Shown: in pieces, positions 19,044 to 31,045 of the stretch
Layout of the letters: each line of letters opens with the position of its first letter
Position numbering within the stretch: the stretch's first letter is position 1
NCBI GenBank assembly: GCA_949987565.1
Contig: OX465107.1
Span: 12,225,221-12,289,220 of the forward strand
DNA: 64,000 nt
Source: Luidia sarsii
Taxonomy: Eukaryota > Echinodermata > Asteroidea > Paxillosida > Luidiidae
Reading direction: 5' to 3'
Notes under the pieces: generated by a model
Databases searched by the model: none
What the model was told of the DNA's origin: nothing
What the model saw: only the letters and a program-made list of their open reading frames with translations
Program-made: the position numbers and the translations under genes

Positions 19044-22000
19044 TTTTTCAGCCTCAGCATAAGATAATGTTGTCCGTGTGCTGTCCAGAAAGCAAGTGTG
19101 CTTTTACCGTCATGGCACGTTACGTTTTGGCGATGGAAACTCTTTTCATTTAAATTGTAGAGGCCATTACGTCACCTTGCCAGTGAGTTGGCTATTTACG
19201 CCCTAACTTTCTTTGCGCGTTAATGCCCCTTTTGTAACTGCGTTTTTTCCGCATCTGTTCATTGCCATAAGACCAGCTACCGTAAATGCCATTAAACCGC
19301 GTTTAATTAATTTTCTTTCACTCTGGTCAGTACTGATCAGTACTTTCTACTATTATGGCGATCTTGCGCTGATGTACCTGTTATTACAAAGCGAAGCCAT
19401 GATACCCTTAATACAGCAAAACACATGCCGCTGGTCATGGTTAATGACTCGCTCTTAAGAAACTACACTGTTTCTGAAGTGACTGAAACGACAGGATCTC
19501 TTGCTAGAAATATTTGCCTATTATAGGTTTTTTGTACAGTGATTTATACACATCTATCAAAATCACTTCTTGAAAATAATTCAACTTACCTTTAGGGGAA
19601 AGAGCCAGGTGCTTGTGCTCCCTGTACAGCGATGTGCTATGCGTCGGCAACACTGCACTTGTTTGTATATATAGGAGACTGCGCATTAGCATATACGCTC
19701 GGATCTGAACAACTATCTGAACAACGCGCTCTCTGAGCATCCCCGTCTCGGCGTGCGGTAAGTGTGACGTCACTCATAAGTTCACGCCCCTCCTCGCAAT
19801 CCTCGCAAACCATTATTTTATCCACCATTGTACGTGCGTGACCGCCCCCATCTACTGTCCGCAACAACGCAGTTTTTACCCAGATAGCCAATAATATGAG
19901 CAGGGGTAACATTTCAGAGAAATCTTCCATTTTCGTATATCGTGCGGACGGAAGATAGAAGATGGAAGATGGAAATGTTGCAACGGCAAAGCACTACGTC
20001 AACGAAAAGGAGGTACGCAATACAGTATTTTCATGCTACTTCGCTGCGCTCATACGCATGAAAAACAGTTTCGGTTTTATACAACAACCTCAATCATGAA
20101 ACAAATGAGAACAAGAAATTGTATCCAGGATGAATTTAATATTACAACATGGGATGTGTAGGCCTGCATGCACTACGTCAACGAAAAGGACGTAAGCAAT
20201 ACAGTATACATGTATACATTGCATGCAGTACGCGTGCTTCCGAAGTGCGCGAAAAAAAATGACCCAATGGTGGCTATTGCGCAAACTCATGACCTTCTTT
20301 CCGACGAAAAGGGGGATTGGACGGCGATCGGGATTTAGGGTAAACGACACAAGTTATTTGCGGTTGGCCCCCGCCGGCGGTTTTTTGCGACCGCAGGATT
20401 CAATCCTCCTTTTCAGGGTTGGGTGTAAACGCGATGTAAGGCTCATTGGCATTGCGACTGACATCCGTAAGTTAACAGCATCGGATCCGATGAAGAAGGT
20501 CGCACTCTAATCTCTGGCTATTGATGTTGATGCCGCTAATACGCTGTATGCGCATGCGTGACATCGCCAGTCGGCTCGCCCAAAATGGCGTCCGTTACCG
20601 CTGGTAACCAATCTGACCAACCAGAAGCGAACTGTTTGAACCGTAGCGACGCATCCTGATGCAGTCTGCGCATGCCGCATTTTGACTGATATTTGTTTTA
20701 AATTCTTGCACCACAAATCTAAAAGCTACTGAAAAGCAGTAACTTTCTCAAATTCAATGCCTAAGTAGTAAAATAGAAATAACAACAGTCAATTTCCAAA
20801 TATCCACAGTGCACATGGCCCATCAGGCCCACTGAATATTAATGTAATGTTCTTTATTTATTCAAGAGCATCTCCTTCCAGAGAGAAATACCCATTACCC
20901 TAGATGAAAATTAGGCCCTATACTGAAATTGTATCATTCATATGACTGCACAATTAACTTCAATTAAAGTCATTTTAGTTGGGTGAATTATTGCGATCTG
21001 AATGCAGTTTATAAAACTGCACGCACCAGTGCAGTCTCCAATTTGTTTGAATTATTCAAAATGCTCACTGAGTACATATACAAGTTTTAAAGGTGACATA
21101 ATATCACTCGAGGCTACATTGCGTGTTTAAGGGTGGAAATCTAAGTGGTTCTGCGCATCAATCTTTTTTTGAGCGCAAAAAGTAATATTGGTTCTGGGGT
21201 GCTTTGAGGACCATTATAAACGCTATAAGGCACCGTTTTGATAATTATACATGTACACTTGATTGGGTCTCGCAGCTGACAATACACGAAGATATAGATG
21301 TCCATTCCCAGAGAGTAATCTTATTTTTAGATTTTATGTCAGTTTAACTTTTTCAAAGAAAATCTTTTTAAAAGAAATGACTGGGGGCGTGATTCGGCAG
21401 TGGTTAAATGCTTCTTACTAGCACTGGCGTCTCTATACATCAGCAAGGACTAAGTAAGTCACTCAGAATGTACGACTGTAAGTTTTCGATCAGATTTATA
21501 AAGCGCTGAACAAACATGGCTTATATAATGTGTCGGAAAAGGCAAGGCGACTTTGTCATTGCCTCAAACCTTGATATATCTCTGAGTGAATTTGTGGCGT
21601 TATTAAAGGGGAGATCAATCCTGTGAGAGAGAAAAACACTCGTCCAGGTTCATTAAAGAGTAATATTCTTCAGAAATTCCTATTTTTCCTGAACACGGGG
21701 ATTCTAGGAAGCTTAATACAAAATACACACCCGGAGCCCACTGAGGGAGCAGGATAAAATATGACGCTTTTGAAATTGATGTCTTCAGGGGAAAAATACT
21801 GACTGCTTTATACTGCATGCTATTTTTAGTATTAAATGAGTACTATATGAAATCCTCACTCTAGACCTCCTAGATTGAGACCACAGCCTATCAACTAAGT
21901 CCCTATCCTCCATCAATCATAGATCATAATCATAGGCCATCTACCCTTTAAACCACGCCCAAACCCATTCGCCTTTGTGCAATATAAATCATATGGAGAC

Positions 22001-22127
22001 CCCTCTTGCTGTAGTATATGAGACTATCAAATGCTAGAGGAGATCGTTGGATCCTCACAAGATAATATTATGTCAAGCTACATGCCACTTTGAGTGTAGA
22101 ATAACATGAAGTAAATCCAAAACAAAA
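19044..22127. other. gene-free stretch
   Basis: No gene recognised. A direct repeat of about 40 bp (cactacgtcaacgaaaagga...gcaatacagtat) occurs at 19990-20027 and 20170-20206. The rest is AT-rich sequence with short unsupported ORFs. Confidence 0.45.
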
Positions 22128-22230
22128 TGTTGCATACTGCTCACTGACCTGCAATACATAAATCTCAAAAGTGAGAGCCGAAGTTTCGATCATATATAGC
22201 AGGAATTTTCACAAAGGCAAAATCAGTAGA
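22128..22230 (-). mobile_element. old Penelope-end remnant
   Basis: Diverged version of the element end: tgttgcatactgctcactgacc...taaatctcaaaagtgagagccgaagtttcgatcatatatagcagg...cacaaaggc, aligning with the outer end at 28275-28375. Non-coding. Confidence 0.6.
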
Positions 22231-23802
22231 ACAAATCAGTGAACTTGGTTCATGTTTACGGTCTCCAGTTAGCGATGCGAAATCACGAGGATAAGGAACT
22301 ATCCCATTCACACAACACAGCAATACAAAGTAGAATACATCTTTATGGTAATCGGTGGATTAAGGATTGCTTTGCGGAATTGTAGCCACAAGAAAATAAA
22401 TAACATCAACAGTACAGGTTTCATAGAGAAGATTTTATCAAAGCAGAGGGTAATTTTGCCTCCCATATTCTGAACTTACATGCATACATATTTACTGTCT
22501 GACATCTATTGAAGTGTTATAGTAGATAATTTTCATGCAGTGATTGAATGAATGCCTTATGAGGCAATGATATCGATAATTAATGCAACACAGTGAATTT
22601 GGAGTTCGGTCCACGGACAAAACACACATTAACAATAAAAGTATAAATCACCACTATTTACAGATCAAGAACGATTTCATGCTCGTGATCACCTCCTTTG
22701 AAAAGAAAAATAGACTGTGCTTTGTTCCTTGTTGATATTTTTTAGAGTTTATCTGCGTATCAGAAAGTCAATCTAGGGTCACAATAGACCGAACTGATGT
22801 GGAGATTCGGTTCGGTTCAAGGAAACTGATAGTTCGGATGTCTGACCAATAGCGGTTACGGGAAGCAATGTATGACGATTGGTCTGTGGTTTGACCGGTT
22901 TGTCAGAAAATGGACGTCAATAGTTTGATACGAAGATATCTCCAAATCTCCAAGACACTTTCGCTCCGACTGGATGGTCGATGTCCACCTTGTGTTGACC
23001 AGATCAGAAGTAGTCGCGGTCCTGACATCGGAAAAGAAAATGACAGATGAGTCAATTCGCGTCGGGCGACAGTCTGAGAGAAACGACGCCATCGGGACAA
23101 TGGATGAAAGTGAAGCACCACTGTTTACCCGAAGCAATTTGTTTCTATCTTAATAGGTGCCATATCGTTTGACATCAGCGTTGATGCCATGCCATGAAAT
23201 TGTATTATCTGTATTCTGCTTTCTCTAGCAGCTGTACCGCCCGATGTTTCACTCTTCTCTAGTTACCAGTCTTTCGGGCTGGGCATTCGAGTCACCAAAT
23301 GAGATTTTCGAAAAATACGTTCAGCTTCTTATTGCTTTTTTTCGTGAATTACTCATTGTGTTTATAGGTTTGCTTGTTTGCGTTTGCGCTTTAAGTCATG
23401 GTTTGTTAACAATCTTGTGTGTATCAATACATTCTTGATACTGATATTACATGCATCTCCTTCTAATCTTCTAATTTTTTTCGGTTTGTTTTTGCCATGA
23501 GTTTTTTTAGGTGCTTGTTGGTATTTGTTTGTTTTTATTCGTATAGTTATACACATCATCATAATTATGAAAATTTCTTTAAAATTCTGTATATCGATGA
23601 AAGCCTCATCCCAAATGTTGTTTATTTTATTTTTGCATGAAATATTTAAGAGAGGCCTAATGGTTATACAAATAAATAATAGAAAAAAAATACCAACTAC
23701 ATTGGAAGACTAAGTATGATACACGGTAAGCTAAGTCGTGTTGGTATACCATTATTTGAGATTCTCCCGTGCTGTTTTTCTCCGTGAAAAACCTTGATGA
23801 AG
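22231..23802. other. gene-free stretch
   Basis: AT-rich sequence. A short GC-richer patch at 22860-23130 gives minus-strand ORFs without recognisable domains. Nothing supportable. Confidence 0.4.
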
Positions 23803-23975
23803 TTATGGTTAAATGTTTCTGACTGGCGCCCCAACTCCGATAAAGATATTTTATTTGGGATGGCCACCATCTAAGGGATGGATAGCTCGTGTGGTAAGAG
23901 CACTGATTCGTTAAGCCAGAGGTCTCTTGCTCAAGTCCTGGTCCAGTACTTTTTTTACAATTTTTTTCAGAGCGT
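23803..23975 (+). mobile_element. tRNA-derived SINE, copy 2
   Basis: Nearly complete copy: tgactggcgccccaac head, gccaccatctaaggg, A-box-like gatagctcgtgtggtaagagc, B-box-like ttgctcaagtcctggtcc, and a T-rich tail. It is the best guide to the family structure together with copy 4. Confidence 0.85.
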
Positions 23976-25055
23976 TTTAAGACAATTCGAGTCAGTTTCC
24001 TTTACTTTGATTGAAAGCTCAGATGCTTCCGATAGCACCAATTTGAAAGGGGGATACCGCTGTGGGATCACTTACCGGCAGATCGGAGTTCTTGTTCAGG
24101 GATACTTGCGGACGCTGTATTTTGTACTACAGGGAAGAGATGTAAATAAAACAACGTCTGTCATCAAAACCCCATCTGGTGTGCACAGTGATACACACAA
24201 GACTGTGCAAGATAACCCTTCCCTGAATCAGAACAAAAAGAACCAGCAGGAAGCCAAACTGCTGCATGTACAGCTACATGTATATTAAAGTGTGATTCAA
24301 GCAGGGTTTGTCTTACGCATTTTTACATCTAATCGGGCAGAAACTGCGAGGGAGGAAAAAGAAGATACTTCAATAAAGCTTGCCTTAATCCTTGTTTTGA
24401 TTCAGATCATTGAACAGCGGCAACGGTGGTGTTAATGAGGTCAGTTGGAAAATGAGCAACACATTATAATGAATAGGTTGGGGTTGCAATGGCAAAGACA
24501 TTTGTTAATCAGGAAAATGATGCAGAAAAGGGCCTCGACACATTTAAAATAGACAGGGAATAGAGGCCTGGAAAAACAAGAGAAATGTGCATATAAAGTA
24601 TGCTGAAAATGGTGCCAAATGCTTGCTGACAGTCCCGTAACGACCCATAACAAACACAAATCTTTAAAAAAAAAACGGGCCTGGCATCTTAAGTCAAGAC
24701 GTCCTTCCTTCTTCTAATGTGTTTTACAGTTCTTCACATGAGCACTGTTAAAATGCAAAACCCCGGCTGAGGATGTGATAGCTTGTTTAGTGTAGTACAA
24801 CAGAAATTACAGTGCCGCATGGTCATTCTAATTTATTTAATGGCCGAGAAGAAAACTTTTTCCGCATTTCATTTGCTGTCCCAGTTCTTCTTGTTCTCCG
24901 GCTCATTTGTCTCCAATACACGTGGCATTAGCTAAGACTTGAAGACCGTGTTTGCGTGGTGGAATCACGACGTAGAACATTTTGTATAGTCATCTATTTC
25001 CGAGTGGTTTTGAAAAGGGCCGGGCCCTCAAGACTTTGGACAATAATACTGTGTC

Positions 25056-25146
25056 CTATGGGCGGCCATTGGGGCAAAAAAGACAACCGTCAAATGAAAG
25101 CTTAACCGTCAAAAGGACAACGCATTGCCCCAATGGCCGCCCATAG
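25056..25146. repeat. perfect 21-bp inverted repeat with 49-bp spacer
   Basis: Arms ctatgggcggccattggggc(a) at 25056-25076 and its exact reverse complement at 25126-25146. The spacer contains two direct copies of aaccgtcaaa. It could be a small foldback element or a cruciform. It lies about 150 bp beyond the 3' end of the minus-strand HYR/SEA gene. Confidence 0.85.
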
Positions 25147-25297
25147 TGTCCATCCTTAGACTTCTACTCAGAGCCGCACTGCTTCACTGCAACCTTTTAA
25201 CAGCCTGTGACATTATCGCGCGTTAAAGAAGCAAAGCCGAGGCCAAAGCCCGTTCCTATGATTTCTATGAAAAAAATAAGAGAAGAGGAAATAGGCT

Positions 25298-25721
25298 CTA
25301 TTGGCTCACCATCTTGTTGGGGTCAATCACGCTGGTCATGTGGATCATCTCGGCCTCCTCCTTCTCCGGCACTGCCAGGTTGCCCCAGAAGTAGGAGCCC
25401 CTGGATCCCCGGCTGACGCCTGGCGGCAGCTCCTCGCCCGCCTCCCCGACGCCGCCCTCCACTCTGGGGTGGTCCTGGGGGATCCTGCTCTCGTACTGGC
25501 CCCTCGGACCTGCGCCGCCGGCCCCGACCGCCGAGTTGGAGCGGGACACGCCGGCGTTGCTGCCCCCGTTGCGGTAGAGGTAGGAGTAGGGGCGGGGGTT
25601 GTCCGGGGAGGGCGGAACGGGGCCGTTGGGTTCCTGCAGCTCCCCGTCAGGGCCCAGGGAAGAGTCGCGCTGGTAGCCCCTGTTGGTGTGGACGGCTCGC
25701 ACCTCTCCCTTCATCTCACTG
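25298..25721 (-). CDS. cytoplasmic tail exon of HYR/EGF/SEA gene
   Basis: Acceptor gctttggctcag immediately before 25721; phase 2 start completes a Ser codon with the TM exon. It encodes about 140 polar residues rich in Gly, Pro, Ser and acidic residues, with several Tyr (R-G-Y-Q-R, Y-S-Y-L-Y-R-N, G-S-Y-F-W) that could be signalling sites. It ends P-N-K-M-V-S-Q then TAG. A perfect donor-like ATG|gtgagc lies 10 codons inside the end of the frame (25307), so splicing to an unseen further exon is an alternative. GC-rich compared with the flanks. Confidence 0.72.
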
Positions 25722-25829
25722 CTGAGCCAAAGCAAAAAGGATTGCCAGTCAGTGGTAGAGGACAGTATTTCAGATTATTTGACTTAATTGGGAATCATCG
25801 GGACACCTGTCATCCGGTAAACTTGGTAA

Positions 25830-26200
25830 CTAATAGGCACGGTTTACAAGCTTCAAGGCAGACGTAGTAACTATTGGTAACAAGCAAACTTATCAACTAG
25901 CAAATCTGTCAGCTGTCAAACATACAAACTGTAACACCCGGTACCTGACAAATTTGGTAACTAGCAGATAGACTTGGTACCTGGCGGACTAGTAAACCTG
26001 GCCCATTGCAAATTCGGTACCTTACCTCAGTAACTAGCAAATTAATAGCAACCATCCAACTTGGCAGCTGGGGAACATGGTAGCTTGGAATCTTTGTAAC
26101 TAGAACACGTTGCACCTGGCAAATTTGATAACTACCAAACTTGTTATAGTACTAGTAGTAATACTAGGCCTTACCAAACAAGCTGTCAACAAGGAAACTT
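25830..26200. repeat. degenerate tandem repeat, about 15-17 bp unit
   Basis: Intronic array of diverged units resembling aacttggtaactagcaaa / cttggtacctggcaaa, with at least 15 imperfect copies. It lies between the TM and tail exons. Confidence 0.6.
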
Positions 26201-26278
26201 AATGCTACGAGTATGAGGGCCTGACCCGTGGGTGGCTATCCGAATTTGTTCTACCAAATCAAGAACAGCTTCACCAAC

Positions 26279-26479
26279 CTCGTCTCCTCGTCGTCCTCCT
26301 CGTCCCCACCCCTGAGTTTCTTCAGCTTGCGATTGGAGCGGATCAGGCAGCAGACCAGGATGATGAGGAGGACTAGGAGGAGTCCCCCGCCCACCCCACA
26401 CCCGACGTACAGCCAGAGGAGCTCCACCCGAAGCTGACACTTGACCCCGAGGTACATGAAATCCTGTGACTGGGGGCAA
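26279..26479 (-). CDS. transmembrane exon of HYR/EGF/SEA gene
   Basis: Acceptor cccgtaccag before 26479 and donor ACGAG|gttggt at 26279, phase 2-2, 67 codons. It completes the preceding Cys-rich module (S-C-P-Q-S-Q-D-F...V-K-C-Q). It then encodes a single hydrophobic helix, L-W-L-Y-V-G-C-G-V-G-G-G-L-L-L-V-L-L-I-I, followed by V-C-C-L-I. The basic stop-transfer R-S-N-R-K-L-K-K and an acidic D-E-E-D-D-E-E-T run come next. Orientation is type I, with the N-terminus outside. Confidence 0.82.
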
Positions 26480-26566
26480 CTGGTACGGGGGACGCATGTG
26501 GACACACGAAAAAGAAATTAACGCCAACAAATTGAAACGACATACGTAATGGCGAAAAGTACCAAA

Positions 26567-26712
26567 CATTTCGTGGGACTGACGTTTCAATCCAAGCAGG
26601 ACCTTTCACGAAGGCAGGGTGGCTTTGAGAAATGTCCCTTGTCAGAACTAGCAGTAACTTTTCTCGAAGGTAGAACTTCTTTGAAAAGGTCCTGCTAGGA
26701 TGGAAACATCGG
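26567..26712. mobile_element. mirrored Penelope-end remnants
   Basis: A plus-strand end motif (gggactgacgtttcaatccaagcagg, 26575-26600) faces an inverted copy (aggtcctgctaggatggaaacatcgggccc, about 26685-26714). The tctcaaagg-type flank is also mirrored between them. No ORF. Intron of the surface-protein gene. Confidence 0.75.
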
Positions 26713-26839
26713 GCCCTCGAGATAAAAAAAAGGACCCCGGTAGGCCTAGTCTTTGAAGGACTGAAAGACCAACAGTTTTGCAAAGCTAAACTTGCTGACT
26801 AGAATCATGCACCTACACAAATTACCAAACATTTCGAGT

Positions 26840-26965
26840 TACCACTCAGGTTCTTTTCAGAACCACACCTCTTCCTTTAAGAGACCTTATACATGTTGTC
26901 ACCGCAAACATTCCTATATTGATTCACCCACCATGCAAAGGTTTAAGTCTTATTTACCAAATATT
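26840..26965 (+). mobile_element. remnant of a second Penelope-type end family
   Basis: ggttcttttcagaaccacacctcttcctttaagag ... gttgtcaccgcaaacattcctatattgattcacccaccatgcaaagg. Shares the hairpin (ttcttttcagaa) and the tail with 36180-36300, 41625-41750 and 61285-61345. Confidence 0.6.
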
Positions 26966-27187
26966 TGTTTTGAGCGCCAGAAATGTGGACACCACATGTG
27001 ACCTCTAGCCTTTCGTCTTCTGCACTGACCACGCACGTCATTGGTGTCATGGTTTAAAGTTGGTAACATTTGTTGTATCGCGTTACCCTCCTCTCCCCGC
27101 CAATAGTTGCGTGCATTATGCCACTGAGAAAGATCATGCCTTCTAAAAAAAATTAAAAAAATTAAAAATCAGAAAATTGAGGAATAC

Positions 27188-27368
27188 CTGCATGAGACAA
27201 CGCCGACGTTTTGCACACAGGTTCCGTCGTTGCAATAATCCGGCTGAGCTTTGCACACTGCTCGGCAGATTAAGTAGCAAGAACCATCGCTATTGCTAGA
27301 TTCAGATGTATACGGCTCAGTACCAAGTGGACATTCAACTTTCACGTCGGTGCAGGCATCGGTGACAT
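27188..27368 (-). CDS. Cys-rich (EGF-like) juxtamembrane exon
   Basis: Acceptor ttcaataag before 27368 and donor TGCAG|gtattc at 27188, phase 1-2, 60 residues. Contains eight cysteines (D-A-C-T-D-V, V-E-C-P-L-G, G-S-C-Y-L-I-C-R-A-V-C-K, D-Y-C-N-D-G-T-C-V-Q-N, V-V-S-C). The last part (C-N-D-G-T-C...C) is EGF-like and is completed by the first residues of the TM exon. Position between SEA and TM is typical of membrane mucins. Confidence 0.78.
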
Positions 27369-27747
27369 CTTATTGAAAAAGAATGGGAGCCCCCACACAC
27401 ACACACAAAGAACAAAGTCAACGACCGTCAAATGCAATTTGTCTGATAGCACAGCATTACGCACAGAATTCCGAGGTCTGTTCTATTTGACGTCACAAAT
27501 TACTCACTGACTGAGAGATGAGCCTTGGGTTTCGGTTGAAACATAATGAACACAGTGTGTCGACCTTTACCTTGGAGGAATAAATTGTACCGTAGACAAT
27601 GATTTCGAGTGAAGTTAATGAAGAGACGGACTTCAGAATTAAAAAAAGTAAGGTACGCCCTTTGCGAAGGTTAAGGCATCGCTTCTAACCTTCCACAATT
27701 TGTCAACGTATGCATAAGATAACACACTGACTTAATAGTCAACAATA

Positions 27748-27865
27748 TGAGAAAAGCCACTCAATGAGAAAAGCCACTCAATGAGAAAAGCCACTCAATG
27801 AGAAAAGCCACTCAATGAGAAAAGACACTCAATGAGAAAAGACACTCAATGAGAAAAGACACTCA
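27748..27865. repeat. 17-bp tandem repeat, about seven units
   Basis: Unit tgagaaaagccactcaa repeated head to tail. The last three units carry gac for gcc. Intronic; no spacers, so not CRISPR. Confidence 0.95.
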
Positions 27866-28244
27866 TGCGGTGTACTTCCCCCCCCCCGATCAATGGGGAT
27901 TTAAGACAGATGACGCGGTCTTCTTATGCCCTGCACATTAGATGAGGACTGTATTAGATTCTGCAATAAATAATGCATTGCACAACCCGGGGATACAATG
28001 TCTCAGGTTCTGCGGAAATCTGATACGACCCGATGTTACAACAGCAGTCAAATTGGTTTAGAGATGGTCAAGTTTTAGGAATTGAATTTGGGTTTTTAGA
28101 AAGTAGTTTACCAGAAAAAAAGGGATTATTTGGCTAAAATTTTAAAAAATCGTGCAATTTTAAGAGTAGATATATTTTCCAGTATAGCGTTCCTGGAACT
28201 AAAACAATATCCATATCATGTCGGCGTGTATCGACAAAATTATC

Positions 28245-28257
28245 ATTCTTTAAAATT
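28245..28257. repeat. 13-bp target-site duplication, left copy
   Basis: attctttaaaatt directly abuts the left end of the Penelope composite. The identical 13-mer is at 34188-34200. Confidence 0.92.
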
Positions 28258-31019
28258 GGTGATATACAAAAATGTTGCAAACTGCTTACTGACTAAAATT
28301 GCCAAAATGTAAATCTAAAATTTAGTGGGCCTGACGTTTCGATCCTAGCAGGACCTTTCTCAAAGGCAGAGTGACAAGGACAAAACAGATACATGTGCAC
28401 GAAGGAAGGGGGGAGAGTGAATAGGACACGGATGAGAAACAAAGGACAAAGAGTGAAGCTGGTAGGGAGAGATCAAAGGGAAGGGCAGGGGGTAGGGTAG
28501 GGATTAATAAGAGGAGGGGGAAAGATCAAAGAGAAGGGCAAGGAGTGGGGTAGGGATTAGTGACAATAGGGGGAAAGATCAAAGAGAGAAGTGTGAAGGA
28601 CTGAACACAAAAGAAGGATTATCAGAAAGCTGCATGGTGTTAGTCATTACCCTCCTGGATGTTGAGACCATGTGGTTGAATAGTCCGAAGACGCTTCATC
28701 CACATTTTCTCACGGCTAAGACGGACAGCATTATTACGGTGACCAAGTGATTCTATGCCCAGTACACTCATGTCTGATATCGAATGATCAGGGAGATTGA
28801 AGTGATACCCAACAGGGGTGTCCATTTTACCAGTTTTGATAGTAGACCTATGGCCATAGATTCGTTTTTTGAGGGTGTTTTTGGTCTCGCCAACATACTG
28901 AATATTACAAACTCTACAAGAGATGAGGTATATGATGTTTGAGGTAGTGCACGTGATAGAGCCATAGGTCGTGTGGGTAGTTCCAGAAGAATGTCCATTG
29001 AAATAGTCTATTTCCTTGACATGTGTCTTGCAAACAATGCATTTCGAGGTACACTTAAATGTACCAAATTTGGTTGGAGGTGAAGAGTCCAAAGGGGGAA
29101 CCTCTGCTCGGACAATTAAGTCACGCAGGTTACGGGGGCGCCTGAAAGCCAAAACAGGCGAATTAGGAATGGCTTCAGCCAGACGATCCGAAGTGTGGAG
29201 AATATGGTGGTTTTCCTTAGTTATCTTCCTGAGAGGAGGAAGAGAGGGGTGGTAGGAAGTAACTAAGGGAACCTTGGGCTTGTCCTTGGGACCTGGTGGC
29301 TTTTGTTTTAGTGCCGAACTTCTGGGAATGGAATAGACTTTAGCAATGGAGTTCTTCACTTGGCGAGAACTATAGCCTCTAGCAACCAAGTTACTGGCCA
29401 ATACACGTGTATGGCGGCGAAAGTCAGACTCATTGGAACATATACGCCTCAATCTGAGGGCCTGGCTGTAAGCTATACCAGTCTTACAGTGTCTAGGGTG
29501 ACAACTGGAGGAATGGAGATATTGATGAGTGTCGGTGGGCTTAGAATACAAGTCAGTAGTGAGTGTATTGAGGTCTTTCCGGACGGTGACGTCCAGAAAG
29601 TGAGTCTGTTGAAGAGACTGCTCCCATGTGAATTTGATGGTCCTATGGAAGGAATTGATGTGGTCAAAGAAAGCATTCAGGCTGCTACCGTCCCTAGTCC
29701 AAATGAAGAACACGTCATCTATGTATCTCCACCAAATCCAGGGACGGCATGGAGCCTCACTGAGCATGCGTTCCTCAAGGTCACCCATGAAGAGGCATGC
29801 AAAGGAAGGAGCCATGCGCGTGCCCATGGCAGTGCCATGCACTTGAAGATAGTGCTTGCCAAGAAAGGAGAAATTATTCTTGGCCAGCACTAACCTCATG
29901 AGGGTGGTTATGTCGGAGATGGGTGGAGAAGACTGCTTTCCTTTGGCCAGGGCCGAGGAGCAAGCCTGAATGCCTTCTTCCTGGGGGATGTTAGTGTACA
30001 GAGAGGAAACGTCAATAGTACCAATTATGGCAGTGGCAGGAATTTGATCCTTGACACTTTCCAACTTTCGCAGAAAATCGGGAGTGTCATGGACGTATGA
30101 GGGGATTTGGGGAACCAAGGGTTTGAGAAAAGAGTCAATGAAAAGAGATATGTGTTCCGTAGGTGAACCATTGCCAGAGATGATGGGTCTGCCTGGGTTG
30201 TTGGCCTTGTGAATTTTCGGGAGAAGGTAGAATCTGGCAGTTCTACAGTTGATCGGTGATAGAAATCTGTGAGCTTTTTTACTCAAATGATCACGTGATC
30301 GCATGTCATCCAAAACTTCCTGAATTTGCTCTGAAAATTTGCCAGTGGGGTTAGAGTCCAGACATTTGTAGTGCTGGGGATTGTTGAGTTGGCGATTGGC
30401 TTCATCAATATATTTTTGGCGATCCATGATTACTTCGGCTGACCCTTTATCTGCTGGCTTGATAATGATGTCACCGCGGGAACGTAGAGTGTTGAGAGCA
30501 AGACGTTCTTCCCTAGGGAGATTGTCGTGGGGCTTACGGGTAAGATGAGAGGAGTTGGAAACTTGAGAACTGACTGCTTGCACATACGTTTCAAGGGCTG
30601 GAACACGGTTCTTGGGGGGGACCCAGGTGCTTTTTACACGGAAAGGTTCTTCTTTACAGGAGCCAGAATCGAAGAAGAACTCAGTCAGACGAAGTCTGCG
30701 GTAATACTCAGTGAGATCTTGACTGAGCATTACTTGGTCAACTTTGGGGGGAGTAGGACAAAAGTTCAAGCCCTTGGAAAGTAACGTATGCTCTGCGTCA
30801 GTTAGAGAAGAAGAGGAAAGGTTGACAACAGTGTTAGTGGGGGGTAAAGGTGTAGACTGGGGACTGCGTCTGAAGCGGTTGTGTCTGCGTTGTTTGGCAA
30901 CAAGGCCACCAATCTTCTTGTTTCTCCTGTCGGTGAGAACAGAATTGAGGTTAGAGAGACCTTTCTCAATCTCATCACTGAGATCCTTGTACTGGCTTTC
31001 AGAACAGCTGGAGCGTAGT
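28258..31019 (-). mobile_element. Penelope-like element, 5'-truncated copy (left arm)
   Basis: Minus-strand copy nearly identical to the right-hand element. Its 3' end is outermost (ggtgatatacaaaaatgttgc... and the gacgtttcgatcctagcagg motif at 28332-28351). It ends abruptly at 31019 inside the N-terminal coding region, where the right copy begins. The coding part retains the reverse transcriptase and GIY-YIG domains. Confidence 0.92.
28640..30769 (-). CDS. Penelope-like RT/GIY-YIG polyprotein, N-terminally truncated
   Basis: Open frame of about 709 codons from an internal TTG; the frame is open further upstream to the truncation point. It contains RT motif A (G-T-I-D-V-S-S-L-Y-T), the H-G-T-A-M-G-T-R-M-A-P block, catalytic Y-I-D-D, and a C-terminal GIY-YIG endonuclease (I-I-Y-L-I-S-C...Q-Y-V-G-E-T). 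It differs from the right copy at only a few residues (for example A-E-V for A-V-V, K-A-N-N for K-A-S-N, D-Y-F for D-S-F). No stop or frameshift. The N-terminal region is missing, so autonomous function is doubtful. Confidence 0.9.
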   Translation of the reverse strand: MNFCPTPPKVDQVMLSQDLTEYYRRLRLTEFFFDSGSCKEEPFRVKSTWVPPKNRVPALETYVQAVSSQVSNSSHLTRKPHDNLPREERLALNTLRSRGDIIIKPADKGSAEVIMDRQKYIDEANRQLNNPQHYKCLDSNPTGKFSEQIQEVLDDMRSRDHLSKKAHRFLSPINCRTARFYLLPKIHKANNPGRPIISGNGSPTEHISLFIDSFLKPLVPQIPSYVHDTPDFLRKLESVKDQIPATAIIGTIDVSSLYTNIPQEEGIQACSSALAKGKQSSPPISDITTLMRLVLAKNNFSFLGKHYLQVHGTAMGTRMAPSFACLFMGDLEERMLSEAPCRPWIWWRYIDDVFFIWTRDGSSLNAFFDHINSFHRTIKFTWEQSLQQTHFLDVTVRKDLNTLTTDLYSKPTDTHQYLHSSSCHPRHCKTGIAYSQALRLRRICSNESDFRRHTRVLASNLVARGYSSRQVKNSIAKVYSIPRSSALKQKPPGPKDKPKVPLVTSYHPSLPPLRKITKENHHILHTSDRLAEAIPNSPVLAFRRPRNLRDLIVRAEVPPLDSSPPTKFGTFKCTSKCIVCKTHVKEIDYFNGHSSGTTHTTYGSITCTTSNIIYLISCRVCNIQYVGETKNTLKKRIYGHRSTIKTGKMDTPVGYHFNLPDHSISDMSVLGIESLGHRNNAVRLSREKMWMKRLRTIQPHGLNIQEGND

Positions 31020-31045
31020 AAGTCAGTAAGCAGTTTGCAACATTT

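Noticed and set aside
23878..24288. 136-codon ORF
   Set aside because: Begins inside SINE copy 2 and continues into sequence without domain content.
25301..25867. 188-codon plus-strand ORF
   Set aside because: Antisense shadow of the GC-rich cytoplasmic-tail exon.
29360..29893. 177-codon plus-strand ORF, and its mirror at 32609-33142
   Set aside because: Antisense shadow of the Penelope reverse transcriptase; it appears in both arms because the arms are near-identical.
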